A stretch of 64,000 bases of DNA from Crotalaria pallida. Taxonomy: Eukaryota > Streptophyta > Magnoliopsida > Fabales > Fabaceae. The notes below the pieces were generated by a model. That model was given only the letters and a program-made list of their open reading frames with translations. It was not told the origin of the DNA and did no database searches. Of this stretch, positions 48,215 through 61,617 are shown in pieces. The stretch spans positions 109,245,001 to 109,309,000 of the forward strand of contig CM075651.1 in assembly GCA_037953625.1 (NCBI GenBank), given 5' to 3'. The position numbers and the translations under genes are program-made. Each line of letters opens with the position of its first letter. The first letter of the stretch is position 1.

Positions 48215-50624
48215 GTTTAAAATCATTCTAAAGGTTCGTATATTTCCTTATACACATTTCTAGCCATGCTAAGCCTTTAGAATACTCTCTTAACCATTCT
48301 ACACTTGTTAGAACCTCCAAAGACTTATGCTACAACCTCTACATCCCTTGGGGACTCAAACAATGTTTAGGATCATTCTAATGGTTCTTATAAGTCCTAA
48401 TACACATTCCTAGACCATTATAAGCCTTTAGAGTACTCTCTTAACCATTCAACACTTGTTAGAACCTCCAAGGACTCATGCTACACCCTCTACGTCCCTT
48501 GGGGTACCAAGCAATGTTTAGGATCATTCTAATGGTTATTATAAGTCCTAATACTCTTTCCTAGACCATTCTAAGCCTTTAGAATACTCGCTTAACCTTT
48601 CCACACTTGTTAGAACCTCCAAGGACTCATGCTAGACCCTCTACGTCCCTTGGGGACTCAAGCATTGTTTAGGATCATTCTAATTGTTCTTATAAATAAT
48701 AACACACATTCCTAGACCATTCTAAGCCTTTAGAGTACTCTCTTAACCATTCTACACTTGTTAGAACCTCCAAGGACTCATGCTACACCCTCTACGTCCC
48801 ATGGGGTACCATGCAATGTTTAGGATCATTCTAATGGTTATTATAAGTCCTAATACTCATTCCTAGACCATTCTAAGCCTTTAGAATACTCTCTTAACCA
48901 TTCTACACCTATTAGAACCTCCAAGGACTCATGCTAGACCCTCTACATCCCTTGGGGAATCAAGCATTGTTTAGGATCATTCTAATTGTTCTTATAAGTC
49001 CTAACACACATTCCTAGACCATTATAAGCCTTTAGAGTACTCTCTTAACCATTCTAAACTTGTTAGAACCTCACGGACTCATGCTACACCCTCTACATCC
49101 CTTGGGGTACCATGCAATGTTTAAAATCATTCTAAAGGTTCGTATATGTCCTTATACACATTTCTAGCCATGCTAAGCCTTTAGAATACTCTCTTAACCA
49201 TTCTACACTTGTTAGAACCTCCAAAGACTTATGCTACAACCTCTACATCCCTTGGGGACTCAAACAATGTTTAGGATCATTCTAATGGTTCTTATAAGTC
49301 CTGATACACATTCCTAGACCATTCTAAGCCTTTAGAGTACTCTCTTAACCATTCAACACTTGTTAGAACCTCCAAGGACTCATGCTACACCCTCTACGTC
49401 CCTTGGGGTACCAAGTAATGTTTAGGATCATTCTAATGGTTATTATAAGTCCTAATACTCTTTCCTAGACCATTCTAAGCCTTTAGAATACTCGCTTAAC
49501 CTTTCCACACTTGTTAGAACCTCCAAGGACTCATGCTAGACCCTCTACGTCCCTTGGGGACTCAAGCATTGTTTAGGATCATTCTAATTGTTCTTATAAA
49601 TAATAACACACATTCCTAGACCATTCTAAGCCTTTAGAGTACTCTCTTAACCATTCTACACTTGTTAGAACCTCCAAGGACTCATGCTACACCCTCTACG
49701 TCCCTTGGGTAACATGCAATGTTTAGGATCATTCTAATGGTTATTATAAGTCCTAATACTCTTTCCTAGACCATTCTAAGCCTTTAGAATACTCTCTTAA
49801 CCATTCTACACCTTTTAGAACCTCCAAGGACTCATGCTAGACCCATTACATCCCTTGGGGACTCTAGCATTGTTTAGGATCATTCTAATTGTTCTTTTAA
49901 GTCCTAACACACATTCCTAGACCATTCTAAGCCTTTAGAGTACTCTCTTAACCATTCTAAACTTGTTAGAACCTCCAAGGACTCATGCTACACCCTCTAC
50001 ATCCCTTGGGGTACCACGCAATGTTTAAAATCATTCTAAAGGTTCGTATATGTCCTTATACACATTTCTAGCCATGCTAAGCCTTTAGAATACTCTCTTA
50101 ACCATTCTACACTTGTTAGAACCTCCAAAGACTTATGCTACAACCTCTACATCCCTTGGGGACTCAAACAATGTTTAGGATCATTCTAATGGTTCTTATA
50201 AGTCCTAATACACATTCCTACACCATTCTAAGCCTTTAGAGTACTCTCTTAACCATTCTACACTTGTTAGAACCTCCAAGGACTCATGCTACACCCTCTA
50301 CGTCCCATGGGGTACCATGCAATGTTTAGGATCATTCTAATGGTTATTATAAGTCCTAATACTCATTCCTAGACCATTCTAAGCCTTTAGAATACTCTCT
50401 TAACCATTCTACACCTGTTAGAACCTCCAAGGACTCATGCTAGACCCTCTACATCCCTTGGGGACTCAAGCATTGTTTAGGATCATTCTAATTGTTCTTA
50501 TAAGTCCTAACACACATTCCTAGACCATTATAAGCCTTTAGAGTACTCTCTTAACCATTCTAAACTTGTTAGAACCTCACAGACTCATGCTACACCCTCT
50601 ACATCCCTTGGGGTACCATGCAAT
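48215..50624 (+). repeat. Mixed 6-mer and 4-mer blocks, two u1 lineages
   Basis: u1 lies at 48,215, 49,119 and 50,023 (steps of 904 bp), then at 50,625 (602 bp). Two u1 contexts alternate. One is preceded by CCTCACGGACTC or CCTCACAGACTC and TACCATGC (49,119; 50,625). The other is preceded by CCTCCAAGG and TACCACGC (50,023). The TACCACGC lineage first appears here and dominates the right end. The monomer before it has GCTAGACCCATTACATC and CTTTTAAGTCC. All sequence is satellite. Confidence 0.78.
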
Positions 50625-52930
50625 GTTTAAAATCATTCTAAAGGTTCGTATATGTCCTTATACACATTTCTAGCCATGCTAAGCCTTTAGAATACTCTCT
50701 TAACCATTCTACACTTGTTAGAACCTCCAAAGACTTATGCTACAACCTCTACATCCCTTGGGGACTCAAACAATGTTTAGGATCATTCTAATGGTTCTTA
50801 TAAGTCCTGATACACATTCCTAGACCATTCTAAGCCTTTAGAGTACTCTCTTAACCATTCAACACTTGTTAGAACCTCCAAGGACTCATGCTACACCCTC
50901 TACGTCCCTTGGGGTACCAAGTAATGTTTAGGATCATTCTAATGGTTATTATAAGTCCTAATACGCTTTCCTAGACCGTTCTAAGCCTTTAGAATACTCG
51001 CTTAACCTTTCCACACTTGTTAGAACCTCCAAGGACTCATGCTAGACCCTCTACGTCCCTTGGGGACTCAAGCATTGTTTAGGATCATTCTAATTGTTCT
51101 TATAAATAATAACACACATTCCTAGACCATTCTAAGCCTTTAGAGTACTCTCTTAACCATTCTACACTTGTTAGAACCTCCAAGGACTCATGCTACACCC
51201 TCTACGTCCCTTGGGTAACATGCAATGTTTAGGATCATTCTAATGGTTATTATAAGCCCTAATACTCATTCCTAGACCATTCTAAGCCTTTAGAATACTC
51301 TCTTAACCTTTCCACAGTTGTTAGAACCTCCAAGGACTCATGCTACACCCTTTACGTCACTTGGGGACTCAAGCATTGTTTAGTATCATTCTAATGGTTC
51401 TTATAAGTCCTAATACACATTCCTACACCATTCTAAGCCTTTAGAGTACTCTCTTAACCATTCTACACTTGTTAGAACCTCCAAGGACTCACGCTACACC
51501 CTCTACGTCCCTTGGGTACCATGCAATGTTTAGGATCATTCTAATGGTTATTATAAGTCCTAATACTCATTCCTAGACCATTCTAAGCCTTTAGAATACT
51601 CTCTTAACCATTCTACACCTTTTAGAACCTCCAAGGACTCATGCTAGACCCATTACATCCCTTGGGGACTCTAGCATTGTTTAGGATCATTCTAATTGTT
51701 CTTTTAAGTCCTAACACACATTCCTAGACCATTCTAAGCCTTTAGAGTACTCTCTTAACCATTCTAAACTTGTTAGAACCTCCAAGGACTCATGCTACAC
51801 CCTCTACGTCCCTTGGGGTACCACGCAATGTTTAAAATCATTCTAAAGGTTCGTATATGTCCTTATACACATTTCTAGCCATGCTAAGCCTTTAGAATAC
51901 TCTCTTAACCATTCTACACTTGTTAGAACCTCCAAAGACTTATGCTACAACCTCTACATCCCTTGGGGACTCAAACAATGTTTAGGATCATTCTAATGGT
52001 TCTTATAAGTCCTAATACACATTCCTACACCATTCTAAGCCTTTAGAGTACTCTCTTAACCATTCTACACTTGTTAGAACCTCCAAGGACTCATGCTACA
52101 CCCTCTACGTCCCTTGGGGTACCAAGGAATGTTTAGGATCATTCTAATGGTTATTATAAGTCCTAATACTCTTTCCTAGACCATTCTAAGCCTTTAGAAT
52201 ACTCTCTTAACCTTTCCACACTTGTTAGAACCTCCAAGGAATCATGCTACACCCTCTACGTCCCTTGGGGACTCAAGCATTGTTTAGGATCATTCAAATG
52301 GTTCTTATAAGTCCAAATACACATTCCTACACCATTCTAAGCCTTTAGAGTACTCTCTTAACCATTCTACACTTGTTAGAACCTCCATGGGCTCATGCTA
52401 CACCCTCTATGTCCCTTGGGTAACATGCAATGTTTAGGATCATTCTAATGGTTATTATAAGTCCTAGTACTCATTCCTAGACCATTCTAAGCCTTTAGAA
52501 TACTCTCTTAACCATTCTACACATGTTAGAACTACCAAGGACTCATGCTTCACCCTCTACGTCCCTTGGGGACTCAAGCATTGTTTAGGATCATTCTAAT
52601 GTTTCTTATAAGACCTAATACACATTCCTAGACCATTATAAGCCTTTAGAATACTCTCTTAACCATTCTACACTTGTTAGAACCTCCAAGGACTCATGCT
52701 ACACCCTCTACGTCCCTTGGGGACTCAAGCATTGTTTAGGATCATTCTAATTGTTCTTATAAATAATAACACACATTCCTAGACCATTCTAAGCCTTTAG
52801 AGTACTCTCTTAACCATTCTACACTTGTTAGAACCTCCAAGGACTCATGCTACACCCTCTACGTCCCTTGGGTAACATGCAATGTTTAGGATCATTCTAA
52901 TGGTTATTATAAGTCCTAATACTCATTCCT
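50625..52930 (+). repeat. Segmental duplication, upstream partner (~2.3 kb)
   Basis: It matches 60,413-62,718 at an offset of 9,788 bp (65 monomers), the longest-range duplication I found. Shared rare marks are GGGGTACCAAGTAATG, CACAGTTG, ACTCACGCTAC with GGGTACC, CCCATTACATC, u1 with TACCACGC (51,830 and 61,618), CAAGGAATG, AAGGAATCATGC, CCATGGGCTC (52,386 and 62,174), CCTAGTACTC, GAACTACC and GCTTCACCC. Differences include TAAGCCC near 51,256, ATACGC near 50,960, and CCATTATAAG against CCATTGTAAG (52,634/62,422). It diverges near 52,940 (CTTGAGAGTACTC). Confidence 0.84.
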
Positions 52931-54659
52931 AGACCATTCTAAGCCTTGAGAGTACTCTCTTAACCTTTCCACACTTGTTAGAACCTCCAAGGACTCATGC
53001 TACACCCTTTACGTCACTTGAGGACTCAAGCATTGTTTAGTATCATTCTAATGGTTCTTATAAGTCCTAATACACATTCCTAGACCATTATAAGCCTTTA
53101 GAGTACTCTCTTAACCATTCTACACTTGTTAGAACCTCCAAGGACTCATGCTACACCCTCTACGTCCCTTGGGTAACATGCAATGTTGAGGATCATTCTA
53201 ATGGTTATTATAAGTCCTAATACTCATTCCTAGACCATTCTAAGCCTTTAGAAAACTCGCTTAACCTTTCCACATTTGTTAGAACCTCCAAGGACTCATG
53301 CTAGACCCTCTACGTCCCTTGGGGACTCAAGCATTGTTTAGGATCATTCTAATTGTTCTTATAAATAATAACACACATTCCTAGACCATTCTAAGCCTTT
53401 AGAGTACTCTCTTAACCATTCTACACTTGTTAAAACCTCCAAGGAATCATGCTACACCCTCTACGTCCCTTGGGTAACATGCAATGTGTAGGATCATTCT
53501 AATGGTTATTATAAGTCCTAATACTCATTCCTAGACCATTCTAAGCCTTTAGAATACTCTCTTAACCTTTCCACAGTTGTTAGAACCTCCAAGGACTCAT
53601 GCTACACCCTTTACGTCACTTGGGGACTCAAGCGTTGTTTAGTATCATTCTAATAGTTCTTATAAGTCCTAATACACATTCCTAGACCATTCTAAGCCTT
53701 TAGAGTACTCTCTTAACCATTCTACACTTGTTAGAACCTCCAAGGACTCATGCTACACCCTCTACGTCCCTTGGGGTACCATGCAATGTTTAGGATCATT
53801 CTAATGGTTATTATAAGTCCTAATACTCATTCCTAGACCATTCTAAGCCTTTAGAATAATCTCTTAACCATTCTACACCTGTTAGAACCTCCAAGGACTC
53901 ATGCTAGACCCTCTACATCCCTTGGGGACTCAAGCATTGTTTAGGATCATTCTAATTGTTCTTATAAGTCCTGACACACATTCCTAGACCATTATAAGCC
54001 TTTAGAGTACTCTCTTAACCATTCTAAACTTGTTAGAACTTCACGGACTCATGCTACACCCTCTACATCCCTTGGGGTACCATGCAATGTTTAAAATCAT
54101 TCTAAAGGTTCGTATATGTCCTTATACACATTTCTAGCCATGCTAAGCCTTTAGAATACTCTCTTAACCATTCTACACTTATTAGAACCTCCAAAGACTT
54201 ATGCTACAACCTCTACATCCCTTGGGGACTCAAACAATGTTTAGGATCATTCTAATGGTTCTTATAAGTCCTGATAATCATTCCTAGACCATTCTAAGCC
54301 TTTAGAGTACTCTCTTAACCATTCAACACTTGTTAGAACCTCCAAGGACTCATGCTACACCCTCTACGTCCCTTGGGGTACCAAGCAATGTTTAGGATCA
54401 TTCTAATGGTTATTATAAGTCCTAATACTCTTTCCTAGACCATTCTAAGCCTTTAGAATACTCTCTTAACCTTTCCACACTTGTTAGAACCTCCAAGGAA
54501 TCATGCTACACCCTCTACGTCCCTTGGGGACTCAAGCATTGTTTAGTATCATTCTAATGGTTCTTATAAGTCCTAATACACATTCCTACACCATTCTAAG
54601 CCTTTAGAGTACTCTCTTAACCATTCTACACTTGTTAGAACCTCCAAGGACTCACGCTA
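52931..54659 (+). repeat. Mixed monomers between HOR domains
   Basis: About 11 monomers with u1 at 54,089, which lies 2,259 bp (15 monomers, an odd count) after the previous u1. It contains CTTGAGGACTC near 53,018, GTTGAGGATC near 53,186 (otherwise typical of the 15-21 kb HOR), AATGTGTAGG near 53,484, CAAGCGTTG near 53,630 (otherwise typical of 28-31 kb) and CCTGATAATC near 54,270. This is a patchwork of subtypes known from distant parts of the window. Confidence 0.75.
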
Positions 54660-57600
54660 CACCCTCTACGTCCCTTGGGGTACCAAGTAATGTTTAGGAT
54701 CATTCTAATGGTTATTATAAGTCCTAATACTTTTCCTAGACCATTCTAAGCCTTTAGAATACTCGCTTAACCTTTCCACACTTGTTAGAACCTCCAAGGA
54801 CTCATGCTAGACCCTCTACGTCCCTTGGGGACTCAAGCATTGTTTAGGATCATTCTAATTGTTCTTATAAATAATAACACACATTCCTAGACCATTCTAA
54901 GCCTTTAGAGTACTCTCTTAACCATTCTACACTTGTTAGAACCTCCAAGGACTCATGCTACACCCTCTACGTCCCTTGGGTAACATGCAATGTTTAGGAT
55001 CATTCTAATGGTTATTATAAGTCCTAATACTCATTCCTAGACCATTCTAAGCCTTTAGAATACTCTCTTAACCTTTCCACAGTTGTTAGAACCTCCAAGG
55101 ACTCATGCTACACCCTTTACGTCACTTGGGGACTCAAGCATTGTTTATTATCATTCTAATGGTTCTTATAAGTCCTAATACACATTCCTACACCATTCTA
55201 AGCCTTTAGAGTACTCTCTTAACCATTCTACACTTGTTAGAACCTCCAAGGACTCACGCTACACCCTCTACGTCGCTTGGGTACCATGCAATGTTTAGGA
55301 TCATTCTAATGGTTATTATAAGTCCTAATACTCATTCCTAGACCATTCTAAGCCTTTAGAATACTCTCTTAACCATTCTACACCTTTTAGAACCTCCAAG
55401 GACTCATGCTAGACCCATTACATCCCTTGGGGACTCTAGCATTGTTTAGGATCATTCTAATTGTTCTTTTAAGTCCTAACACACATTCCTAGACCATTCT
55501 AAGCCTTTAGAGTACTCTCTTAACCATTCTAAACTTGTTAGAACCTCCAAGGACTCATGCTACACCCTCTACATCCCTTGGGGTACCACGCAATGTTTAA
55601 AATCATTCTAAAGGTTCGTATATGTCCTTATACACATTTCTAGCCATGCTAAGCCTTTAGAATACTCTCTTAACCATTCTACACTTGTTAGAACCTCCAA
55701 AGACTTATGCTACAACCTCTACATCCCTTGGGGACTCAAACAATGTTTAGGATCATTCTAATGGTTCTTATAAGTCCTAATACACATTCCTACACCATTC
55801 TAAGCCTTTAGAGTACTCTCTTAACCATTCTACACTTGTTAGAACCTCCAAGGACTCATGCTACACCCTCTACGTCCCATGGGGTACCATGCAATGTTTA
55901 GGATCATTCTAATGGTTATTATAAGTCCTAATACTCATTCCTAGACCATTCTAAGCCTTTAGAATACTCTCTTAACCATTCTACACCTGTTAGAACCTCC
56001 AAGGACTCATGCTAGACCCTCTACATCCCTTGGGGACTCAAGCATTGTTTAGGATCATTCTAATTGTTCATATAAGTCCTAACACACATTTCTAGACCAT
56101 TATAAGCCTTTAGATTACTCTCTTAACCATTCTAAACTTGTTAGAACCTCACGGACTCATGCTACACCCTCTACATCCCTTGGGGTACCATGCAATGTTT
56201 AAAATCATTCTAAAGGTTCGTATATGTCCTTATACACATTTTAGCCATGTTAAGCCTCTAGAATACTCTCTTAACCATTCTACACTTGTTAGAACCTCCA
56301 AAGACTTATGCTACAACCTCTACATCCCTTGGGGACTCAAACAATGTTTAGGATCATTCTAATGGTTCTTATAAGTCCTGATACACATTCCTAGACCATT
56401 CTAAGCCTTTAGAGTACTCTCTTAACCATTCAACACTTGTTAGAACCTCCAAGGACTCATGCTACACCCTCTACGTCCCTTGGGGTACCAAGTAATGTTT
56501 AGGATCATTCTAATGGTTATTATAAGTCCTAATACTCTTTCCTAGACCATTCTAAGCCTTTAGAATACTCGCTTAACCTTTCCACACTTGTTAGAACCTC
56601 CAAGGACTCATGCTAGACCCTCTACGTCCCTTGGGGACTCAAGCATTGTTTAGGATCATTCTAATTGTTCTTATAAATAATAACACACATTCCTAGACCA
56701 TTCTAAGCCTTTAGAGTACTCTCTTAACCATTCTACACTTGTTAGAACCTCCAAGGACTCATGCTACACCCTCTACGTCCCTTGGGTAACATGCAATGTT
56801 TAGGATCATTCTAATGGTTATTATAAGTCCTAATACTCATTCCTAGACCATTCTAAGCCTTTAGAATACTCTCTTAACCTTTCCACAGTTGTTAGAACCT
56901 CCAAGGACTCATGCTACACCCTTTACGTCACTTGGGGACTCAAGCATTGTTTAGTATCATTCTAATGGTTCTTATAAGTCCTAATACACATTCCTACACC
57001 ATTCTAAGCCTTTAGAGTACTCTCTTAACCATTCTACACTTGTTAGAACCTCCAAGGACTCACGCTACACCCTCTACGTCCCTTGGGTACCATGCAATGT
57101 TTAGGATCATTCTAATGGTTATTATAAGTGCTAATACTCATTCCTAGACCATTCTAAGCCTTTAGAATACTCTCTTAACCATTCTACACCTTTTAGAACC
57201 TCCAAGGACTCATGCTAGACCCATTACATCCCTTGGGGACTCTAGCATTGTTTAGGATCATTCTAATTGTTCTTTTAAGTCCTAACATACATTCCTAGAC
57301 CATTCTAAGCCTTTAGAGTACTCTCTTAACCATTCTAAACTTGTTAGAACCTCCAAGGACTCATGCTACACCCTCTACATCCCTTGGGGTACCACGCAAT
57401 GTTTAAAATCATTCTAAAGGTTCGTATATGTCCTTATACACATTTCTAGCCATGCTAAGCCTTTAGAATACTCTCTTAACCATTCTACACTTGTTAGAAC
57501 CTCCAAAGACTTATGCTACAACCTCTACATCCCTTGGGGACTCAAACAATGTTTAGGATCATTCTAATGGTTCTTATAAGTCCTAATACACATTCCTACA

Positions 57601-58866
57601 CCATTCTAAGCCTTTAGAGTACTCTCTTAACCATTCTACACTTGTTAGAACCTCCAAGGACTCATGCTACACCCTCTACGTCCCATGGGGTACCATGCAA
57701 TGTTTAGGATCATTCTAATGGTTATTATAAGTCCTAATACTCATTCCTAGACCATTCTAAGCCTTTAGAATACTCTCTTAACCATTCTACACCTGTTAGA
57801 ACCTCCAAGGACTCATGCTAGACCCTCTACATCCCTTGGGGACTCAAGCATTGTTTAGGATCATTCTAATTGTTCATATAAGTCCTAACACACATTCCTA
57901 GACCATTATAAGCCTTTAGATTACTCTCTTAACCATTCTAAACTTGTTAGAACCTCACGGACTCATGCTACACCCTCTACATCCCTTGGGGTACCATGCA
58001 ATGTTTAAAATCATTCTAAAGGTTCGTATATGTCCTTATACACATTTCTAGCCATGTTAAGCCTTTAGAATACTCTCTTAACCATTCTACACTTGTTAGA
58101 ACCTCCAAAGACTTATGCTACAACCTCTACATCCCTTGGGGACTCAAACAATGTGTAGGATCATTCTAATGGTTCTTATAAGTCCTGATACACATTCCTA
58201 GACCATTCTAAGCCTTTAGAGTACTCTCTTAACCATTCAACACTTGTTAGAACCTCCAAGGACTCATGCTACACCCTCTACGTCCCTTGGGGTACCAAGT
58301 AATGTTTAGGATCACTCTAATGGTTATTATAAGTCCTAATACTCTTTCCTAGACCATTCTAAGCCTTTAGAATACTCGCTTAACCTTTCCACACTTGTTA
58401 GAACCTCCAAGGACTCATGCTAGACCCTCTACGTCCCTTGGGGACTCAAGCATTGTTTAGGATCATTCTAATTGTTCTTATAAATAATAACACATATTCC
58501 TAGACCATTCTAAGCCTTTAGAGTACTCTCTTAACCATTCTACACTTGTTAGAACCTCCAAGGACTCATGCTACACCCTCTACGTCCCTTGGGTAACATG
58601 CAATGTTTAGGATCATTCTAATGGTTATTATAAGTCCTAATACTCATTCCTAGACCATTCTAAGCCTTTAGAATACTCTCTTAACCTTTCCACAGTTGTT
58701 AGAACCTCCAAGGACTCATGCTACACCCTTTACGTCACTTGGGGACTCAAGCATTGTTTAGTATCATTCTAATGGTTCTTATAAGTCCTAATACACATTC
58801 CTACACCATTCTAAGCCTTTAGAGTACTCTCTTAACCATTCTACACTTGTTAGAACCTCCAAGGAC
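54660..58866 (+). repeat. 12-monomer HOR, 1,806 bp, over two copies
   Basis: The stretch from about 54,660 to 57,060 is repeated at 56,466-58,866 with a 1,806-bp offset. u1 pairs are 55,595/57,401 (TACCACGC context) and 56,197/58,003 (CCTCACGG context). Shared marks are GGGGTACCAAGTAATG, CACAGTTG, CTTTTAAGTCC, GTTCATATAAG and TTTAGATTACTC. Differences include TACTTTTCC near 54,730 (one base short), GTCGCTTGGGTACC near 55,272, ACACATTTTAGCC near 56,235 (one base short) with CCTCTAGAATAC, and AATGTGTAGG near 58,151. Two u1 lineages alternate at 4 and 8 monomers within each 12-mer. Confidence 0.85.
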
Positions 58867-59207
58867 TCATGCTACACCCTCTACGTCCCATGGGGTACCA
58901 TGCAATGTTTAGGATCATTCTAATGGTTATTATAAGTCCTAATACTCATTCCTAGACCATTCTAAGCCTTTAGAATACTCTCTTAACCATTCTACACCTG
59001 TTAGAACCTCCAAGGACTCATGCTAGACCCTCTACATCCCTTGGGGACTCAAGCATTGTTTAGGATCATTCTAATTGTTCATATAAGTCCTAACACACAT
59101 TCCTAGACCATTATAAGCCTTTAGATTACTCTCTTAACCATTCTAAACTTGTTAGAACCTCACGGACTCATGCTACACCCTCTACATCCCTTGGGGTACC
59201 ATGCAAT

Positions 59208-61617
59208 GTTTAAAATCATTCTAAAGGTTCGTATATGTCCTTATACACATTTCTAGCCATGTTAAGCCTTTAGAATACTCACTTAACCATTCTACACTTG
59301 TTAGAACCTCCAAAGACTTATGCTACAACCTCTACATCCCTTGGGGACTCAAACAATGTTTAGGATCATTCTAATGGTTCTTATAAGTCCTAATACACAT
59401 TCCTAGACCATTCTAAGCCTTTAGAGTACTCTCTTAACCATTCAACACTTGTTAGAACCTCCAAGGACTCATGCTACACCCTCTACGTCCCTTGGGGTAC
59501 CAAGTAATGTTTAGGATCACTCTAATGGTTATTATAAGTCCTAATACTCTTTCCTAGACCATTCTAAGCCTTTAGAATACTCGCTTAACCTTTCCACACT
59601 TGTTAGAACCTCCAAGGACTCATGCTAGACCCTCTACGTCCCTTGGGGACTCAAGCATTGTTTAGGATCATTCTAATTGTTCTTATAAATAATAACACAT
59701 ATTCCTAGACCATTCTAAGCCTTTAGAGTACTCTCTTAACCATTCTACACTTGTTAGAACCTCCAAGGACTCATGCTACACCCTCTACGTCCCTTGGGTA
59801 ACATGCAATGTTTAGGATCATTCTAATGGTTATTATAAGTCCTAATACTCATTCCTAGACCATTCTAAGCCTTTAGAATACTCTCTTAACCTTTCCACAG
59901 TTGTTAGAACCTCCAAGGACTCATGCTACACCCTTTACGTCACTTGGGGACTCAAGCATTGTTTAGTATCATTCTAATGGTTCTTATAAGTCCTAATACA
60001 CATTCCTACACCATTCTAAGCCTTTAGAGTACTCTCTTAACCATTCTACACTTGTTAGAACCTCCAAGGACTCACGCTACACCCTCTACGTCCCTTGGGT
60101 ACCATGCAATGTTTAGGATCATTCTAATGGTTATTATAAGTCCTAATACTCATTCCTAGACCATTCTAAGCCTTTAGAATACTCTCTTAACCATTCTACA
60201 CCTTTTAGAACCTCCAAGGACTCATGCTAGACCCATTACATCCCTTGGGGACTCTAGCATTGTTTAGGATCATTCTAATTGTTCTTTTAAGTCCTAACAC
60301 ACATTCCTAGACCATTCTAAGCCTTTAGAGTACTCTCTTAACCATTCTAAACTTGTTAGAACCTCCAAGGACTCATGCTACACCCTCTACGTCCCTTGGG
60401 GTACCACGCAATGTTTAAAATCATTCTAAAGGTTCGTATATGTCCTTATACACATTTCTAGCCATGCTAAGCCTTTAGAATACTCTCTTAACCATTCTAC
60501 ACTTGTTAGAACCTCCAAAGACTTATGCTACAACCTCTACATCCCTTGGGGACTCAAACAATGTTTAGGATCATTCTAATGGTTCTTATAAGTCCTAATA
60601 CACATTCCTAGACCATTCTAAGCCTTTAGAGTACTCTCTTAACCATTCAACACTTGTTAGAACCTCCAAGGACTCATGCTACACCCTCTACGTCCCTTGG
60701 GGTACCAAGTAATGTTTAGGATCACTCTAATGGTTATTATAAGTCCTAATACTCTTTCCTAGACCATTCTAAGCCTTTAGAATACTCGCTTAACCTTTCC
60801 ACACTTGTTAGAACCTCCAAGGACTCATGCTAGACCCTCTACGTCCCTTGGGGACTCAAGCATTGTTTAGGATCATTCTAATTGTTCTTATAAATAATAA
60901 CACATATTCCTAGACCATTCTAAGCCTTTAGAGTACTCTCTTAACCATTCTACACTTGTTAGAACCTCCAAGGACTCATGCTACACCCTCTACGTCCCTT
61001 GGGTAACATGCAATGTTTAGGATCATTCTAATGGTTATTATAAGTCCTAATACTCATTCCTAGACCATTCTAAGCCTTTAGAATACTCTCTTAACCTTTC
61101 CACAGTTGTTAGAACCTCCAAGGACTCATGCTACACCCTTTACGTCACTTGGGGACTCAAGCATTGTTTAGTATCATTCTAATGGTTCTTATAAGTCCTA
61201 ATACACATTCCTACACCATTCTAAGCCTTTAGAGTACTCTCTTAACCATTCTACACTTGTTAGAACCTCCAAGGACTCACGCTACACCCTCTACGTCCCT
61301 TGGGTACCATGCAATGTTTAGGATCATTCTAATGGTTATTATAAGTCCTAATACTCATTCCTAGACCATTCTAAGCCTTTAGAATACTCTCTTAACCATT
61401 CTACACCTTTTAGAACCTCCAAGGACTCATGCTAGACCCATTACATCCCTTGGGGACTCTAGCATTGTTTAGGATCATTCTAATTGTTCTTTTAAGTCCT
61501 AACACACATTCCTAGACCATTCTAAGCCTTTAGAGTACTCTCTTAACCATTCTAAACTTGTTAGAACCTCCAAGGACTCATGCTACACCCTCTACGTCCC
61601 TTGGGGTACCACGCAAT
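59208..61617 (+). repeat. 8-monomer HOR, 1,205 bp, 2 copies
   Basis: Copies run 59,208-60,412 and 60,413-61,617. The order is u1, TCCTAATACAC with ATTCAACACTTG, GGGGTACCAAGTAATG with GGATCACTC, an ACTCGCTTAACC monomer, TATAAATAATAAC with ACACATATTCC, CACAGTTG with TTTACGTCAC, ACTCACGCTAC, CCCATTACATC, and CTTTTAAGTCC with CTAAACTTG; short monomers merge some of these marks. The first u1 has TACCATGC and GCCATGTTAAG, while the second has TACCACGC and GCCATGCTAAG. The copies therefore joined at a u1 of the other lineage. The block starting 58,003 is a related 1,205-bp unit with a different second half. Confidence 0.84.

Noticed and set aside
56138..56362. 74-codon open frame
   Set aside because: It exists because of the short CCTCACGG monomer and a one-base deletion (ACACATTTTAGCC) in the u1 at 56,197. 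Sister copies at 54,089 and 58,003 do not keep it open, so it is accidental.
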